The notes under the pieces were generated by a model. The model was not told the DNA's origin, did no database searches, and saw nothing but the letters and a program-made list of their open reading frames with translations. A stretch of DNA of 64,000 nucleotides from Schistocerca nitens (taxonomy: Eukaryota; Arthropoda; Insecta; Orthoptera; Acrididae): positions 1,054,008,432-1,054,072,431 of the forward strand of contig NC_064614.1 of NCBI RefSeq assembly GCF_023898315.1, written 5' to 3'. Below are positions 9,757 to 21,965 of this stretch, one piece after another. A program made the position numbers and the translations under genes. Position 1 is the stretch's first letter; each line of letters starts with the position of its first letter.

Positions 9757-10575
9757 TGGAAGATGTTCTGAACGAGAGTTTATCGAAAACTTTTCTCCGT
9801 TTGAAAATCTTTGCAGACACCTCTTTAGTAATTATATTCTGCACAGAAATTAGAGTCATCTTAGATTAAAAAATCTAGTCAATTCCCGTGCTTCAATTCT
9901 GACTGTATCACTATTAGGCATAAGAATAATACGAATATAAACATGACATATGTGTTCTTCCGCGTTTGCTGTTGTCGCACTCTAGTTTCGTAGTTTATTG
10001 GGCAGAAAGGATTGAAATGAGATAGCAGCAAACACGAAAGAATACATGGCAAAATGTTTATATTCGTATTATTCTTATGGTGAAGAGAATACTGCGTGTG
10101 ATTCACAATTCATAAAAGTTCCTATTAGCAACCATCTCTTCTCACAGGTAGGAAAAAATTCAGAACGTAGAGTTGGCCATGTTGACAAACATCCCAAACG
10201 GTCTTGCCAGTCGGATTTTCGTAGTACATTGAAATGCTGTTACATTCGAAGATGACGGAATTTGTATTTACTTCGTTGGATAATGTATGAAAATGAAGTG
10301 GTCGAAACTCGGGGCGGAGAAAAAAAGCTCGTCTTCCACCTTTCTTTTTAATTTTTTTTACTGACGCAGAGGTTTTGGCGCCAGTATTTATCTTTGTGCC
10401 TGCAAAGCATGCCTGTGTAGCGCTACATATATTCGACGGCAGAAGTTAGTCGTGGCGGCACCTACCAACATTTTTCAGAACTTCCACTTACTTTGCACTC
10501 GATTCTAAGCCGCAGGCGGTTTTTTTGGTTACAAAAACCGGAAAAAAATAGCGGCTTAGATTCGAGCAAATACGG

Positions 10576-12268
10576 TATAACTTCTGTAACTTTCTACATT
10601 TATTGCACATCTCAAAGAGCAAATTGTGATTCATAAAACCACACCAGAATTAGGTGCATCAGATGCCATATGTATCTTCTTTTAGAACAACAATGTCTTT
10701 TGCTATACCAAGGGTCACTGAAGGGTTGCATTACTCACGTCTCTACACTACATTTCATTCCATCATACTTAACTTCCTCTCCAAAATTGTGTTCTTATTA
10801 CTTCAAATAATATTAACAACATGGCATCATTAAAGGAAACCATTATCATTCTGACCATCAAGTTTAAAGTCTCCAACACCTACATTTTCAATACTTGCTG
10901 TTCTTGAAACCAAGATATCTTATATCAATCACGGAGGTTAAAATAATTAATTTTATATCAATATACTTTACATATTTAATAAGTTACTTCCACAGTATAG
11001 TGTTTCTCTACTACAGATGGCAGTAAAAATTGATTCTGTGGATTTGGCATCAGGTATGTCCTCTCACATGCATCCACCTCTGTCATAGGATTGAGCTCAA
11101 ATAAATTATCTCACTTGCTTGGCCTCATATTTTAAAGTAAATTTCTATAACATATTATTTAAATTATGGTGAGTATTATTGCAAACAAGAATAAGATTCA
11201 GTGAAATGAAATAATCATATGGCATATATTGGCCGGGATATCCCTTTCGTGGTTTGGCTGCAAGACTTTCTCCAACTTCCATCTACCATATTTTTCATTA
11301 CAACACATACATTCTTTTTCTCTCTGTTTTCCTAAGGGCATCTTTGAACACCATCTACTCTATTAGGAACAGGGTATGGTCTTACTTCTTATTCTCCACA
11401 TGTACCTAACACAATGCCACTACTACATAAAAACTTAATTCTCAAAATCCAATTTCATATAAAGGCTCAAGTATCACAACTCTCTCTTCATAGATTGTAG
11501 CACATACATACTATACACACTACAATAACTGCTAAATTGAGTCATCTTTGAATATTCTTGGGACTCATTCTTACTTTACATTAAACCAGCTGACTAACAG
11601 TATCTCTCCTTTACAATTTGCTCTCACATCACCTCAACATGTATCATCTCTCAGTTTACTTGGGAATACAACAGGATTTTGATTATACTTCTCTCTTTAC
11701 AGAGGGTACCTGATCACTCACATAGAGTTATTGTAGTATAATCCAGATCTCAGAACGGCTCAGGTGGTCTACCTAACATAGTGCATCTATAACATCAGCA
11801 AATCATCAAGCCTTACATTCTAATCACAATATTTGAGCCTCTTCATACACAGTATCTTAAAGTATTTGGAATAAGATGGTTTGATGGAAATCTCTGTCTC
11901 AAAGTTTTACATTGCAGTTTTAATGCCTCATGCCTCCTCACATACATCACACTTATGCATTCTGAATAAGGTGGGGCAATGGGAATTTCTTAACATTCAG
12001 TCTTTCTACATACTTCTCCTTTGGAAACTTCCGATGCTCAAGCATGTTAACCCCCTAATAGATACACATCAAATCTATTTCAAACATATACGGGAAAATG
12101 CCGTTACACCTATACCAGCCATGAATAAATCTGTGAACAGTACAAATCAACATCCAATGTTTCACATTATGCTTATACCATTACTCACTTTACTCTGGGA
12201 TATGATAAATTTTTAATACACTTCTCTCTTCACAGAGGGCAGCTCATTACTCATATGCAGTTATTATA
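10576..12268 (+). repeat. Unrecognised ~2-kb repeat, copy A (first part)
   Basis: Carries the landmark order seen in other copies: GCAAATTGT...AAACCACA, TCTCTACTACAGATG (11005), CTTAATTCTCAAAATC (11434), TTTACTTGGGAATACAACA (11655), CTCTTTACAGAGGG. The last block occurs twice in this copy (about 11655 and 12190), an internal re-duplication of roughly 0.53 kb. Open frames such as 11881-12216 are chance. It continues at 13533 after the mariner. Confidence 0.8.
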
Positions 12269-13532
12269 CAAGGTGTACAACTTTGCTTCCACTGTTTGCT
12301 GATATGTGGGGGACAACAGTAAGCATCAGTCGAAAGAAACAGATCGCACATGTCAGGCAGTTAGCTTGGACCTCGGTCAACATAACCTTACTCAAACATT
12401 AGTCAATTTGTGTCTGCATCATAAAGTTGTTTTTGATTAAAAATGCCAGTTTATGAGCCTAATTCTCGTCATTTGTGGGAGGTGTTACTGTTTTGTTTCA
12501 ATATGAAGAAAACAGCAGGCGAGTCTCATCGAATGCTCTCAAGTACATATGGTAATGACGCTGTTAGTGAAAGAACATGTTGTGAGTAGTTTAAATGCTT
12601 CAAAAATGGTGATTTTTATGTCATAGACCAGCATAGTGGTGGAAGGGAGAACGTTTTTGAAGATGCAGAATTGGAGACATTTCTGAGTGAAGGCAGGCGT
12701 CAAACTCAAGAAGAATTGGCATGATTAGTGGGAGTGACACAGCAAGCAATATCAAAAAGTCTCTAGGCTATGGGCCTGACTCCGAAAGAAGGAACTTGGG
12801 TCCTGTGTGAGCTGAAACTAAGAGATGTTGAATGGCGTTTGTGAACAGTAGCTTCAGAGGGGGAAACGGAAGGGATTTCTGCATTGCACTGTGACCGGGG
12901 ATGAAAAATGAATTCATTATGATAACCCTAAATGCAAAAAACCATGGGGAATCCCAGCCATGGTTCCACGTTGACGATCAAACCAAATATTCATGGCTCC
13001 AAGATCATGCTCTGCATTTGGTGAGACCAGCTCGGCGTCGTATACTATGAGGTGTTAGAACCAAGTGAAACAATCCCAGGTGCTCATTGTTGAACACAAT
13101 TAATGCATTTGAGCAAAGCCTTAAAAGACAAACGGCGTCAAAACAGCGAGAGGCACGATAAAGTGATTTTGCAGCACGACAACACTCGACCTCACACTGC
13201 AAAAGAGGTCAAAATGAAATTGGAAATGTTAAAATGGGAAGTCCTACCCCACCTGCCGTATTCTCCAGACATTGCTCCCTCTGACCGTCACCTGTTTAGA
13301 TCAATGGCACATGACCTGGCTGACCAACAGTTCCGATCTCATGAAGATGTCACAAATTAGATCGATTGGTGGATCACTTCGAAAGATATACAGCTTTTTT
13401 GGTGCGGGATTTGTACATTGCCTGAAAGACAGGAGAAAGTAGTGGCCAGAAATGGAAAATACTTTGAATGATACATGCATAACCAATTTGTTTCATTAAA
13501 GCCTCAAATGTTGAGGAAAGTTGTACACCTTG
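12269..13532 (+). mobile_element. Mariner transposon at an exact TA site
   Basis: The inverted ends CAAGGTGTACAACTTT (12269) and CAAGGTGTACAACTTT (13532, reverse) are flanked by TA (12267-12268, 13533-13534). The 1264-bp length is typical of mariner. Removing it plus one TA gives CAGTTATTATAGTATCA, which is found uninterrupted in another copy near 19170. Confidence 0.93.
12444..13472 (+). pseudogene. Mariner transposase, broken
   Basis: DD34D-type transposase. A start at 12444 opens a helix-turn-helix region (NMKKTAGESHRMLSSTYGND), with several stops after it. Frame 13103-13360 holds the second catalytic Asp in ILQHDNTRPHTAKEV and the third in LPYSPDIAPSDRHLF; in relatives Tyr usually replaces the Arg. 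The first catalytic block near 12895 (VTGDE-type) is scrambled by a frameshift and stops. Clearly inactive. Confidence 0.88.
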
Positions 13533-16500
13533 TAGTATCAACCACATCTCTACTTTACTGAGGCTCTCCTCTTATCTTGGCATCCATACTGTGTCAATTG
13601 CATCAACAGCATCTCCATCACTTACATTCTAATCTGCAAGTCTCATACCTCCTCACACATAGGACGTCTAAGAATTCAGAAGAGTGTGGGCAATTGAAAT
13701 CTCTAAGTCAATACACTTTAACATCCATTCTGTCAAAATATACTTCTCTGGGTATATTCTAGCCTACTTCATACACCTTTACCTTGTAATAAATATACAC
13801 CAGAGACATTTCAAACATACTGGGAAAAAACCTATACACCTACTCCAGCCATCTTAATAGTTAGGTAATCTATCTATACGGAGCATCTCAAAACAACTGA
13901 GCTAATCTCCAGTTTTCTTTTTTTCTTTTTGCCTATCAATACACATTATAAACAGTCTCATCCTCCCTCCCTCTCCTAAAAGGAGTAAGTACTTTGCTGT
14001 GCTTCTTACCATATCTCTCTGTGTAGATGGCAAAGGTTATTTTTCTTTCTGGGACATTACATAATCAGCTCTATGGAAATTACCCTTCCATTAGTAATAT
14101 TACATGGCTCTACCTCTTATTCTCCACACTTACCTAGCAAAAAGCCTCTTCAACTCAAACACTTAATTCTCAAAATCAAATTTTATATAAGGGCTCAAAT
14201 ATCACAACTCGCTCTTCATAGATTGTTACACATATTTATTTTACACACCCCAGTAGTTCATATATCAATATACGTTTCAATATTCTTGGGATTCATTCTT
14301 ATGTTACATTAATCCAAGCTGACTAACAACATCTCCCCTTTAAACATTACTCTCACATCACCTTAACAACCTATCATCACTCAGTTTAGTTGGGAATACA
14401 AAACACTTTTGATTAGACTTCTCTCTTTACAGAAGGCATCTGACCACTCATATAGAACTGTTATAATACAATTCACATCTCTTCTCAACTCAGCCACTCC
14501 ACCTATCTTGACAGTATATTCTGTGTCATTAACATCAATATACCACCAAGTCTTTACATCCTAATCATTATGTTTCATGCCTCTTCTTATGCACTATGTT
14601 TAAGTATACGGAATGATGTAGTTTGATGGGAGAATCTGCCTCAAGCATTTACAGTTTCATCATAATGTCTCATGCCTCTTTCCATGCAGTACACTTAAAC
14701 GTTCAGAATAATGTGTGGCATAGGAAATCTCTACCTCATGCTCTTTAACCTCCAGTTTTTGTATTTACATCTTTTTAGGGAACTTCCCATTCTATTTCAA
14801 ATATATTCACCTTCTAATAGATACACATCAAACTCATTTCAAACATATTGTGGAAAAACTTGTACACCTATACCAGCCATCTTAACTGTTTTGGAATACA
14901 TCTAGGTAAAGCATACATAACACTCTCTTATAACTAAACCAATACCAACTGTTTCAAATTATGCTTATTATAATACTTCTGAACTGGATCATTCTCTCTT
15001 CTTTACACAAAAGGAATAAGTATTGTACTAGGCAAGTAAATGTACCTCCTTCTATAGAGGCCAAGGCTATTTTTCTTCCAGGAACATTACATAACTAGCA
15101 CGATGGCCAATTACCCTCCCATATCATAATTACTTGATCACCATTACATTAATTGTGATAACTCACATCTTAAAAGAGAAATATAAAGGGACATCATTAG
15201 TTCTCAGTGTTTTCACCACCAAACTCAATTTATAACATTCCTCTTTCATTTCACTACTGTTGTTCATTACCACAAATAATTTTTTGCTTCTCTCCATTTT
15301 CTCTGGGGTGTCACAAATCAAAAGATGCCATACTAATTTTACCAATGCCATAGTTCTTCTGCCACATACTAACATAACATACAAATTATCTTTTCTGCAT
15401 CATTTTTCCAACTCTTACTGGGTCACCAAATCTTACTGGGTCACCTTTTGCAAATCAAATATCAATTTTCCTTCAGACATAACTGTAACTTCACTTGAAG
15501 CCACACACCATCTCATACTCCATTCCTTACAACAATGAAATATCACTCTAATTATCACATTACTCCACTTTCTTCGAGCTCCAGATCACGAACTTGTAAG
15601 TGGTGTGTCAAGACCATCTCAGACATTCACGTTCTTGAACTCCGACTGTCCCCATCAAAATGACTCTACATGCACTACACACCATGAAGGCAAATTTTAT
15701 TTCACAAAAACACACTGCATACAGGCTCATCAGACACCATAGATACCATAACTTATTTTGGAATAATGGCATTCTATCCTAAGCCAAGAGTCACTCAAAA
15801 ATCTCCTTGATTACAACTCTACTTTTTTTTCGTAACAACCTCCCTACAATTGTTCTCTTTTATATTTTACATATATTAAAATGTAATTCCAGGGAACCAC
15901 CCTCATTCATGCCATCCAGTTTCAATTAACCTACATTTTTCATTTTTGCTTTATTTATCACAGGGATACCTTATATCACTTGTAGGGATTCCAGTGGCAT
16001 TTTTCATCTCCTCAGCCTACATACCTTTGAAAATTTACTTCCACTGTATGAGTTTTCTCTACTACACATAAATTAGATGGTTTGGTCAAGAAATATTTTA
16101 TCTCACATACACCCTCTTTCACCATAAAATTTACCTCAGACAGGGCATCTTCAGTATTTGGACATATATTTCAAAGTAACATCGTTTCTATAAAACATGA
16201 TTTAAATGAGGCTTGTCTTATTTCAAACAAGACTAAAATCAATAACTCAATGGAAATGGCCAATAATTACATTGTTGCTGCAACTTCCATCTACCGTATT
16301 TCCCATTAGAACTACAGACATTTCTTTTCTCTCTACTTTTCTTACGCAGTCTTCAAGAATCATATACTCACTTCTGAATAAGGCAAAGTAACATCTCATG
16401 TGCTACATACCTACCTGACACAATTGTAGTACAATTCCAAACCACAATTTTCAAAATCAAATTTTATATGACAGTTCAAACAATACAACTTTCTCTCCAT

Positions 16501-17640
16501 AGTTTGTCACACATATGTACTTTACACAATCCAGAAAGTTCTGTATCAGTTCATCTTTGAATATTCTCAGGATTCATTCTTATGTTATATTAAACCAACC
16601 TCATTAACAGTACCTCTGCTTTAAACATTGTTCTCACATCAACTTATCAACAAATCATCAACAAATCATCAAATTATAGCCTCCATGTCACATACCTCCT
16701 CACAAGCTATATGTTTCAGAATTTGCAAAAAAAGCAACATGAGGGAATGGGAATCTCTGCCTCATTCAATTAACATCTACTCTTACAGTGTATTTCCCCT
16801 TAGGGAAAACTTCTCTTCTGCATCAAACATCTTCACCTTGTTATTGATAAACATCAAATATCTTTCAAACATATTGGGAAAAAAGCCTACACATTCGCAC
16901 CAGTCATTTTAACAGTCTGGGAATCCAGCCATTTGCAACATGCATAATTCTCTCAAAAAAACCAAACTGACATCCCAAGTTTCTCTTTTCACCTATAAAT
17001 ATAATTCCTCTGTCACCTCATTCTCTGTTCTTCACCTAAAAGGAATAAAACTTTTATTTGGCTTCTATACATACCCCTCTATATAGATCCCAATGGCTAC
17101 TTTTGTCTGTGAGACATTATATAATGAGCACTATGACCAATCATCCTCCCACATGATATGCAGTCTGGTCACTGTATTATTAAATGTGCTAGCACAAATC
17201 TTGAAAGAGAGACATATGAGAACACCATTGAATACAAAATTCAGTTTGTAAGCAATATTCTTTCACTTCACCACTGTTGTTCACAACCACACCTTATTAT
17301 CTATTTTTCTGCTGTTGCCTTGGGGTGTCACAGACCAATAAAAACCATAAAGATTTAAAAACTCATCCATTCATCTACATGCATTTTATTACTTTCTTTG
17401 ATCTAATTTTGGGTCAAAAAACACCATGTGTAACATCATTATTTTTAACATTGGAAAATTTGTACTTTGTTATCTCCATCCCCTCTAATTATCACATAAC
17501 TCCACCCTCTTCAACATCCAAATCATGTACTTATCAACTTATTCCCTACTACTCTCAGACAATAGCAATTCACCAATGGATCATTCCTAGTCAAACTCTA
17601 AATGTTACAGGACACTTCCTTCCTACAGCAATTACACACC
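13533..17640 (+). repeat. Unrecognised ~2-kb repeat, copies A (end), B and C
   Basis: Successive cycles can be followed by the landmark CAGCCATCTTAATAG-like phrase at 13850, 14877 and 16906 and by the CCTAAAAGGAGTA-like phrase at about 13975, 14999 and 17033. Copy B lacks a large middle section, since 14040 jumps to the block otherwise found near 11400. Copy C (about 15690-17640) is near complete. Strand asymmetry is visible: at 16081-16140 I count 15 C and 4 G. No coding signal and no RNA gene. Confidence 0.78.
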
Positions 17641-18458
17641 TCAATGAGGTGAGACGGGATGCTTACATACATGTCACCTGTCACAGTCATATGTAAACGT
17701 ATCAGGGGTCCCATATCACTCCAACTGCACATGCCCCACACCATAACAGAGCCTCCACCAGCTTGAACAGTCCCCTGTTGACATGCAGGACCCATGGATT
17801 CATGAGTTGTCTCCATACCGTACACGTCCATCTGCTCGAAACAATTTGAAACGAGATTTGTCTGACCAGTCAACATGGTACCAGTCATCAAGAGTCCAAT
17901 TTCGGTGTTGACTGGTCCAGGTGAGGCATAAAGCTTTGAGTCGTGCAGTCATCAGGGATACACAAGTGGGCCTTTGGTTCCAAAAGCCCATAGTGATGAT
18001 GTTATGTTGAATGGTTCACACATTGACACTTGTTGATGGCCCAGCATTGAAATCTGCAACAGTTTGTGGGATGGCTGCTCTTCTGTCATGTGTGAATGAT
18101 TCTCTTCAGTCTTCATTACTACCAATTTTGCAGGGTCTTTTTCTGGCCGCAACAATGTTGGAGATTTGATGTTTTACAGATTCCTGACATTCATGGTAAA
18201 TTCGTGAAATGGTCGTACAGGAAAAACCCCACTTCATCACTACATCAGAGATGCTGTGTCCCATTGACTATAACATATCATTCAAACTCACTTAAATCTT
18301 TATAACCCTCCATTGTAGCAGCAGTAACCAATCTAACAATTGTACGAGACACTTGTTGTCTTATATAGGCATTGCTAGCCACAGTGCCATATTCCACCTG
18401 TTTACATATCTCTGTATTTGAATACAATGCCTATACCAGTTTCTTTGGCACTTCAGTG
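17641..18458 (-). mobile_element. Tc1-type transposon, truncated relative of 438-1654
   Basis: The sequence from GGATGCTTACATAC (17656) to CTTTGGCACTTCAGTG (18458) follows 828-1654 of the first element almost base for base in order, but diverged. The right terminal repeat and its TA (18459-18460) remain. The left end, including the last part of the transposase, is missing. It lies within copies C/D of the repeat. Confidence 0.88.
17652..18305 (-). pseudogene. Tc1-type transposase remnant
   Basis: Same protein family as 435-1534, more decayed. Frame 17891-17598 carries SKSRF-proximal residues and VQAGGGSVMVWGMCSW. Frame 17991-17800 carries the preceding part (TWTSQHRNWTLDDWYHVDWS) with WSDKSRF, where the residue after the catalytic Asp is Lys rather than Glu. 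The N-terminal helix-turn-helix is only traceable by DNA similarity near 18100-18300. The second Asp and the Glu are absent. Confidence 0.8.
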
Positions 18459-19435
18459 TAAAATATAACATTGTTGCAACTGTGTCATTTTTCTCTACTA
18501 CAGATGACTGCAAAATTGATTTCTTTGGTTTCAGTAAGGGATGGGATGCTGTATCCCTAGATCAGTCTAACATGTGTTATCTCCATTATTTGGACACATA
18601 TTTTAAAGTTACTTATTTTCTATAAGACATGATTTGAAATGGGGTGAGACTGATTTGGAACAGCAATAGGATTCAATAACTCAATGGAAATGGCCAACGG
18701 TTACGCCCTTACTCCAGCTTCAATTTACCACATCTCTCAAAATAACAACTGACATTCCTTGTCTCACTGCATTATTAACGGGATATTCAGGGACCGTCTA
18801 CTCTCTTCCTAATAAGGTAATGTCACACGTCTTGTTCTCCGCACCTGCCTGGCACAATGGTATTACTACAACTCAAAAACACTGTTTTGTGAATCCAGTC
18901 TTATACAAGGGCTCAAACATCACATGTTGCTCTTCATTGTTTGTTACACATATATACTTTACACACTCCAACATCTCCTAAATCGATTCATGCTTGAAAA
19001 CTCTTGGGACTCGTTCTTACTTTACATTAAACCAAGCTGACTAACAATTCCTCTCATTTAAACATCATTTTTGCTCATCTTATCAACAAATCATCAGTCA
19101 GTTTACTCTGGGATACAACAAGCTTTCACTTAGAGATATCTATTTAATGAGGCACACTGGTCACTCAAATACAGTTATTATAGTATCATCCACATCTATG
19201 CTCAACTGAGGGTGTCCATCTAATTTGGTATACAAACGGTGTCATTACATCAGTATCATCTCTGTCCTTTACATTTTAATCTCCAGCTCTCATACCTCCT
19301 CACGTGGCATATGTTTAATGATTTGGAATGATGCTGGGCAGTGGGAATCTTTTCTCTCTACAAGTAACCTCCACTGTGTTCATATGTTCTACTTCGGGAA
19401 TATTCTTCTTTATTTCAAACATCTTCACCTTGTAT
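18459..19435 (+). repeat. Unrecognised ~2-kb repeat, copy D (first part)
   Basis: Landmarks TCTCTACTACAGATGACTGC (18492), CTCAGTTTACT-like and CATCTCTGTCCTTTACATTT blocks occur in the usual order. Interrupted at 19436 by the Penelope-like fragment. Confidence 0.75.
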
Positions 19436-20903
19436 AAAAAGTTCTAGGTTTATTTACCATGTCAATTTATGATCAACCTCCAAGTTTCTGGTGATTGCCT
19501 CCAGCATCATCATCAGGGGCTAAAACTGACTGTTGTGAACTGGTAAGGCTTCCTCTTTTACACTCTCAGGACTGTATCTGATTGGCTGTATTATATCATG
19601 GTGTCAACATGGAAATGACATCTATTTCCACAGATTTTGTTTCTATTCTCTATCCACCATTGTTTCCAGCATGATCCCTCCCATGAGGCAGTAAACTGCA
19701 AAAATTCTTCCTCAGTGTTTTTTCTTTTCAAAAGCCTACTTCCATGTGTTTCTAAGTGCATACCAAGTGTGCCTGTTGAAGATGTTTCCACAAAGTCTAA
19801 ATTCAGCTGCTTCCCTGATCACAAGAGTACCAATAGGTTGATTCATGAACAACTATTCTCCTTTGTTCAAACAAAATCCAGTGTTTTTTTAACTGACTGT
19901 GCTCTGCCCCCAATGATTTATCAAAAGATCTGTATGTAAGGCAACACTAATGTTCGACACAGCCATTGGCAACAGTCCACATAGTCTGACCCACACAACT
20001 CTTGCAACACTTCCAGTGAACGCTATAAATTATCAACACTCTCATGCTGAGATTATCCTTGACTGATCACCACATATCTTAAATTTTTGTGGGAGGCTGA
20101 AACACAGGTCTGATTCCCTGTTGTTTAGGCTCTACCTGCATTGCTAGTTTATTGCATTGCAGAATGAAAACGGCACTCTGCATCAATCTTCTTGGCTTGT
20201 TTGAACACCGTTCCTTGACAGTGATGATCTAATATCATTGACATACTGTCTCAGAGTCAATGTGACCTTTGTCCAATATAGTCCTTGCTCTGTGTACTAA
20301 CTGGGTGGTTTGTTTGAGGTATAAAGGGAAGGTGTTGAGAATAGTATAGCTCTCTTCTGAGATACAATTCAGTATGTGTTGGTTTCCTGTACACAGAATG
20401 GCCAAGACGTTCATCTGATTTCCATTCAACCAACGCATCTGAGAAAGGAAACGTCTCACTGTTCTCAACCTCCACTGTCAATCTTATGTTAATATGTATA
20501 CCATTCAAATGATCAATGAATAATAATTTCCACTGTTCCAGAAGTGAGTTGACTTCAGAGTGTGCCAAAATAATTTAAAACTTTCAGGAGAGAAATGAGT
20601 GGCCAACTGTTTTAATGTATCCTCCTTTGGTACCTTCATAAACAGAAAGACCACATCAGGTCTGTCGGTGACTTCATTGAGCCCTATGTTTAACTGCTTT
20701 ATACTATCAACATACATTTGACAGTTTTTAATATGGTGCCTAAAACAGCCAACTATAGGTGCCAATAATTTAATCAAATTACCCTGTCTCTAAGAGAGCA
20801 AATATCAATAATAACTGGTCTTAGTAGTATGCCTTCTTTATCATAGGTAGACCGTACAGTCTGGATGGCCTAGGTGCTCTTGGTCTTAAATAAACTTTAC
20901 AGT
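19436..20903 (-). mobile_element. Penelope-like element, internally deleted
   Basis: Minus-strand remnants match the reverse-transcriptase/GIY-YIG layout of Penelope-like elements. The flanks share an imperfect 16-17-bp duplication (CATCTTCACCTTGTAT at 19420; CATCTTCAACATGTAAT at 20904). The surrounding sequence is the repeat on both sides, so the boundaries are well constrained. Confidence 0.82.
19591..20777 (-). pseudogene. Penelope-type reverse transcriptase/endonuclease, broken
   Basis: Frame 20777-20505 has the N-side palm approach (LNIGLNEVTDRPDVVFLFMK, then FSPESFKLFWHTLKST). Frame 20568-20257 resumes with IDHLNGIHINIRLTVEVEN, RLGHSVYRKPTHTELYL and then LVHRARTI from frame 20468-20235. 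The segment that should hold the (Y)VDD catalytic motif is missing between them. Farther down, 20230-19800 keeps a degraded GIY-YIG-like stretch full of stops (SDYVDCCQ; GKQLNLD). The tail frame 19791-19591 is the element's C-terminus. Inactive. Confidence 0.78.
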
Positions 20904-21560
20904 CATCTTCAACATGTAATATCTATATGTCAAATACATTTCATAGATAATGGTAAAAGGTCTATACAGATACACCAGTCATCTTAATAGTCTGGGAATC
21001 CATCTGTATGCATCATGCATAACACTCTCATAAAAACAAAAATAACATCCAGGGTCTATCTTGTTACCTATCAATATAGCTTCTAGATTGCCTCATTCTA
21101 AGTTCTTAACCTAAAAGGGATGTCTTTCACTTGTGTTCTGTTGATACCTCTCTCTATAGCCTCCATAGGCTAGTTTTCTCTAGGGGCATTACATAACCAC
21201 CTCAGGGACATTACATAATCAGCTCTAAGACCAATGACACTTCCATATCAGACACCACTTAATCACCACATCATTAACTGTAAAAACTCAAATCTTAAAA
21301 GCTGGACGTATGGAGACAACATTAGTTGTCTCCATATTCAATATGAAATTCTATTTGTAAACAAGTCTCTTTCACTTCAACACTATGTTTACTGTCACAC
21401 CTCCTTATCTATTTTTCCACATTTTCCCTAGGGTATCACAGAGCAACAACTACCATACTCATTTACCAACTGATCCATGCATCTGACTAAACTGCCCTTT
21501 AAAAATTAGTACAAATGAGTTTACTTTCTCAGATTAGATTTCACATAAATATGCTACCCA
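20904..21560 (+). repeat. Unrecognised ~2-kb repeat, copy D (end)
   Basis: Resumes after the Penelope fragment with CAGTCATCTTAATAGTCTGG (20979) and AACCTAAAAGGGATG (21107), then the usual block about contraction to TTCACTTCAACACTATGTT. Similarity fades near 21500-21560. Confidence 0.72.
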
Positions 21561-21740
21561 ATTTATATTAGCAACTAAGGGGAGTGAGCCTTTTCTTAAT
21601 AATCCAACTTCAAAATTTTGTAATATGATCTGTGCGGTCATGTTGCAACGCATATTCTTACTTATCTCCTATTTCTGAAATGCTACGATTTTCGTTCATT
21701 ATGATTATTTAAAATGATAGCTCTACGAGAGCAAACTAAA

Positions 21741-21965
21741 ATACTGTTGACAATATTTTATTCAAAGTGACTTGCTTATAATTAATTAAAATGTAATTCA
21801 AATTGTTGTACCAGAATACTGTTAACAATATTTTATTCAAAGTGTTTTGCTTATAAGTAACTAAAATCTAATTTGAATTGCTGTACCAAAATACTGTTAA
21901 CAATATCTTATTCAAAATGATTTCCTTCTAATTAACTAAAATGCAATTTGGATTCTTGTACAGTA
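21741..21965. repeat. Three tandem copies of a 75-bp AT-rich unit
   Basis: ATACTGTTGACAATATTTTA at 21741 recurs at 21816 and 21891 (ATACTGTTAACAATAT...), period 75 bp, with each copy continuing TTCAAA...TTGCTTATAA...TAAAAT. The copies are diverged. It may be part of the upstream non-coding region of the LTR-element remnant that follows. Confidence 0.85.

Larger units (their letters stand above)
8107..10575. mobile_element. TA-flanked DNA transposon with 25-bp inverted ends, class uncertain
   Basis: The left end CCGTATTTACTCGAATCTAA (8107) and the right end read backwards CCGTATTTGCTCGAATCTAA (10575) differ at one base, and the match continues to about 25 bp (AGCCGC/AGCCGC). TA flanks both ends (8105-8106, 10576-10577). 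Removing it plus one TA rebuilds an uninterrupted repeat sequence, compare 35355-35440. It is 2469 bp, of which 983 bp is a later hAT-like insertion. I find no transposase, so it is probably non-autonomous. TA duplication suggests the Tc1/mariner superfamily, but the termini do not identify a family to me. Confidence 0.85.

Noticed and set aside
15163-17696. Several 60-140-codon frames (for example 16628-16912 and 17277-17696) as genes
   Set aside because: They lie in the non-coding repeat, start and stop at unrelated positions in parallel copies, and have Ser/Thr/His-rich low-information composition.
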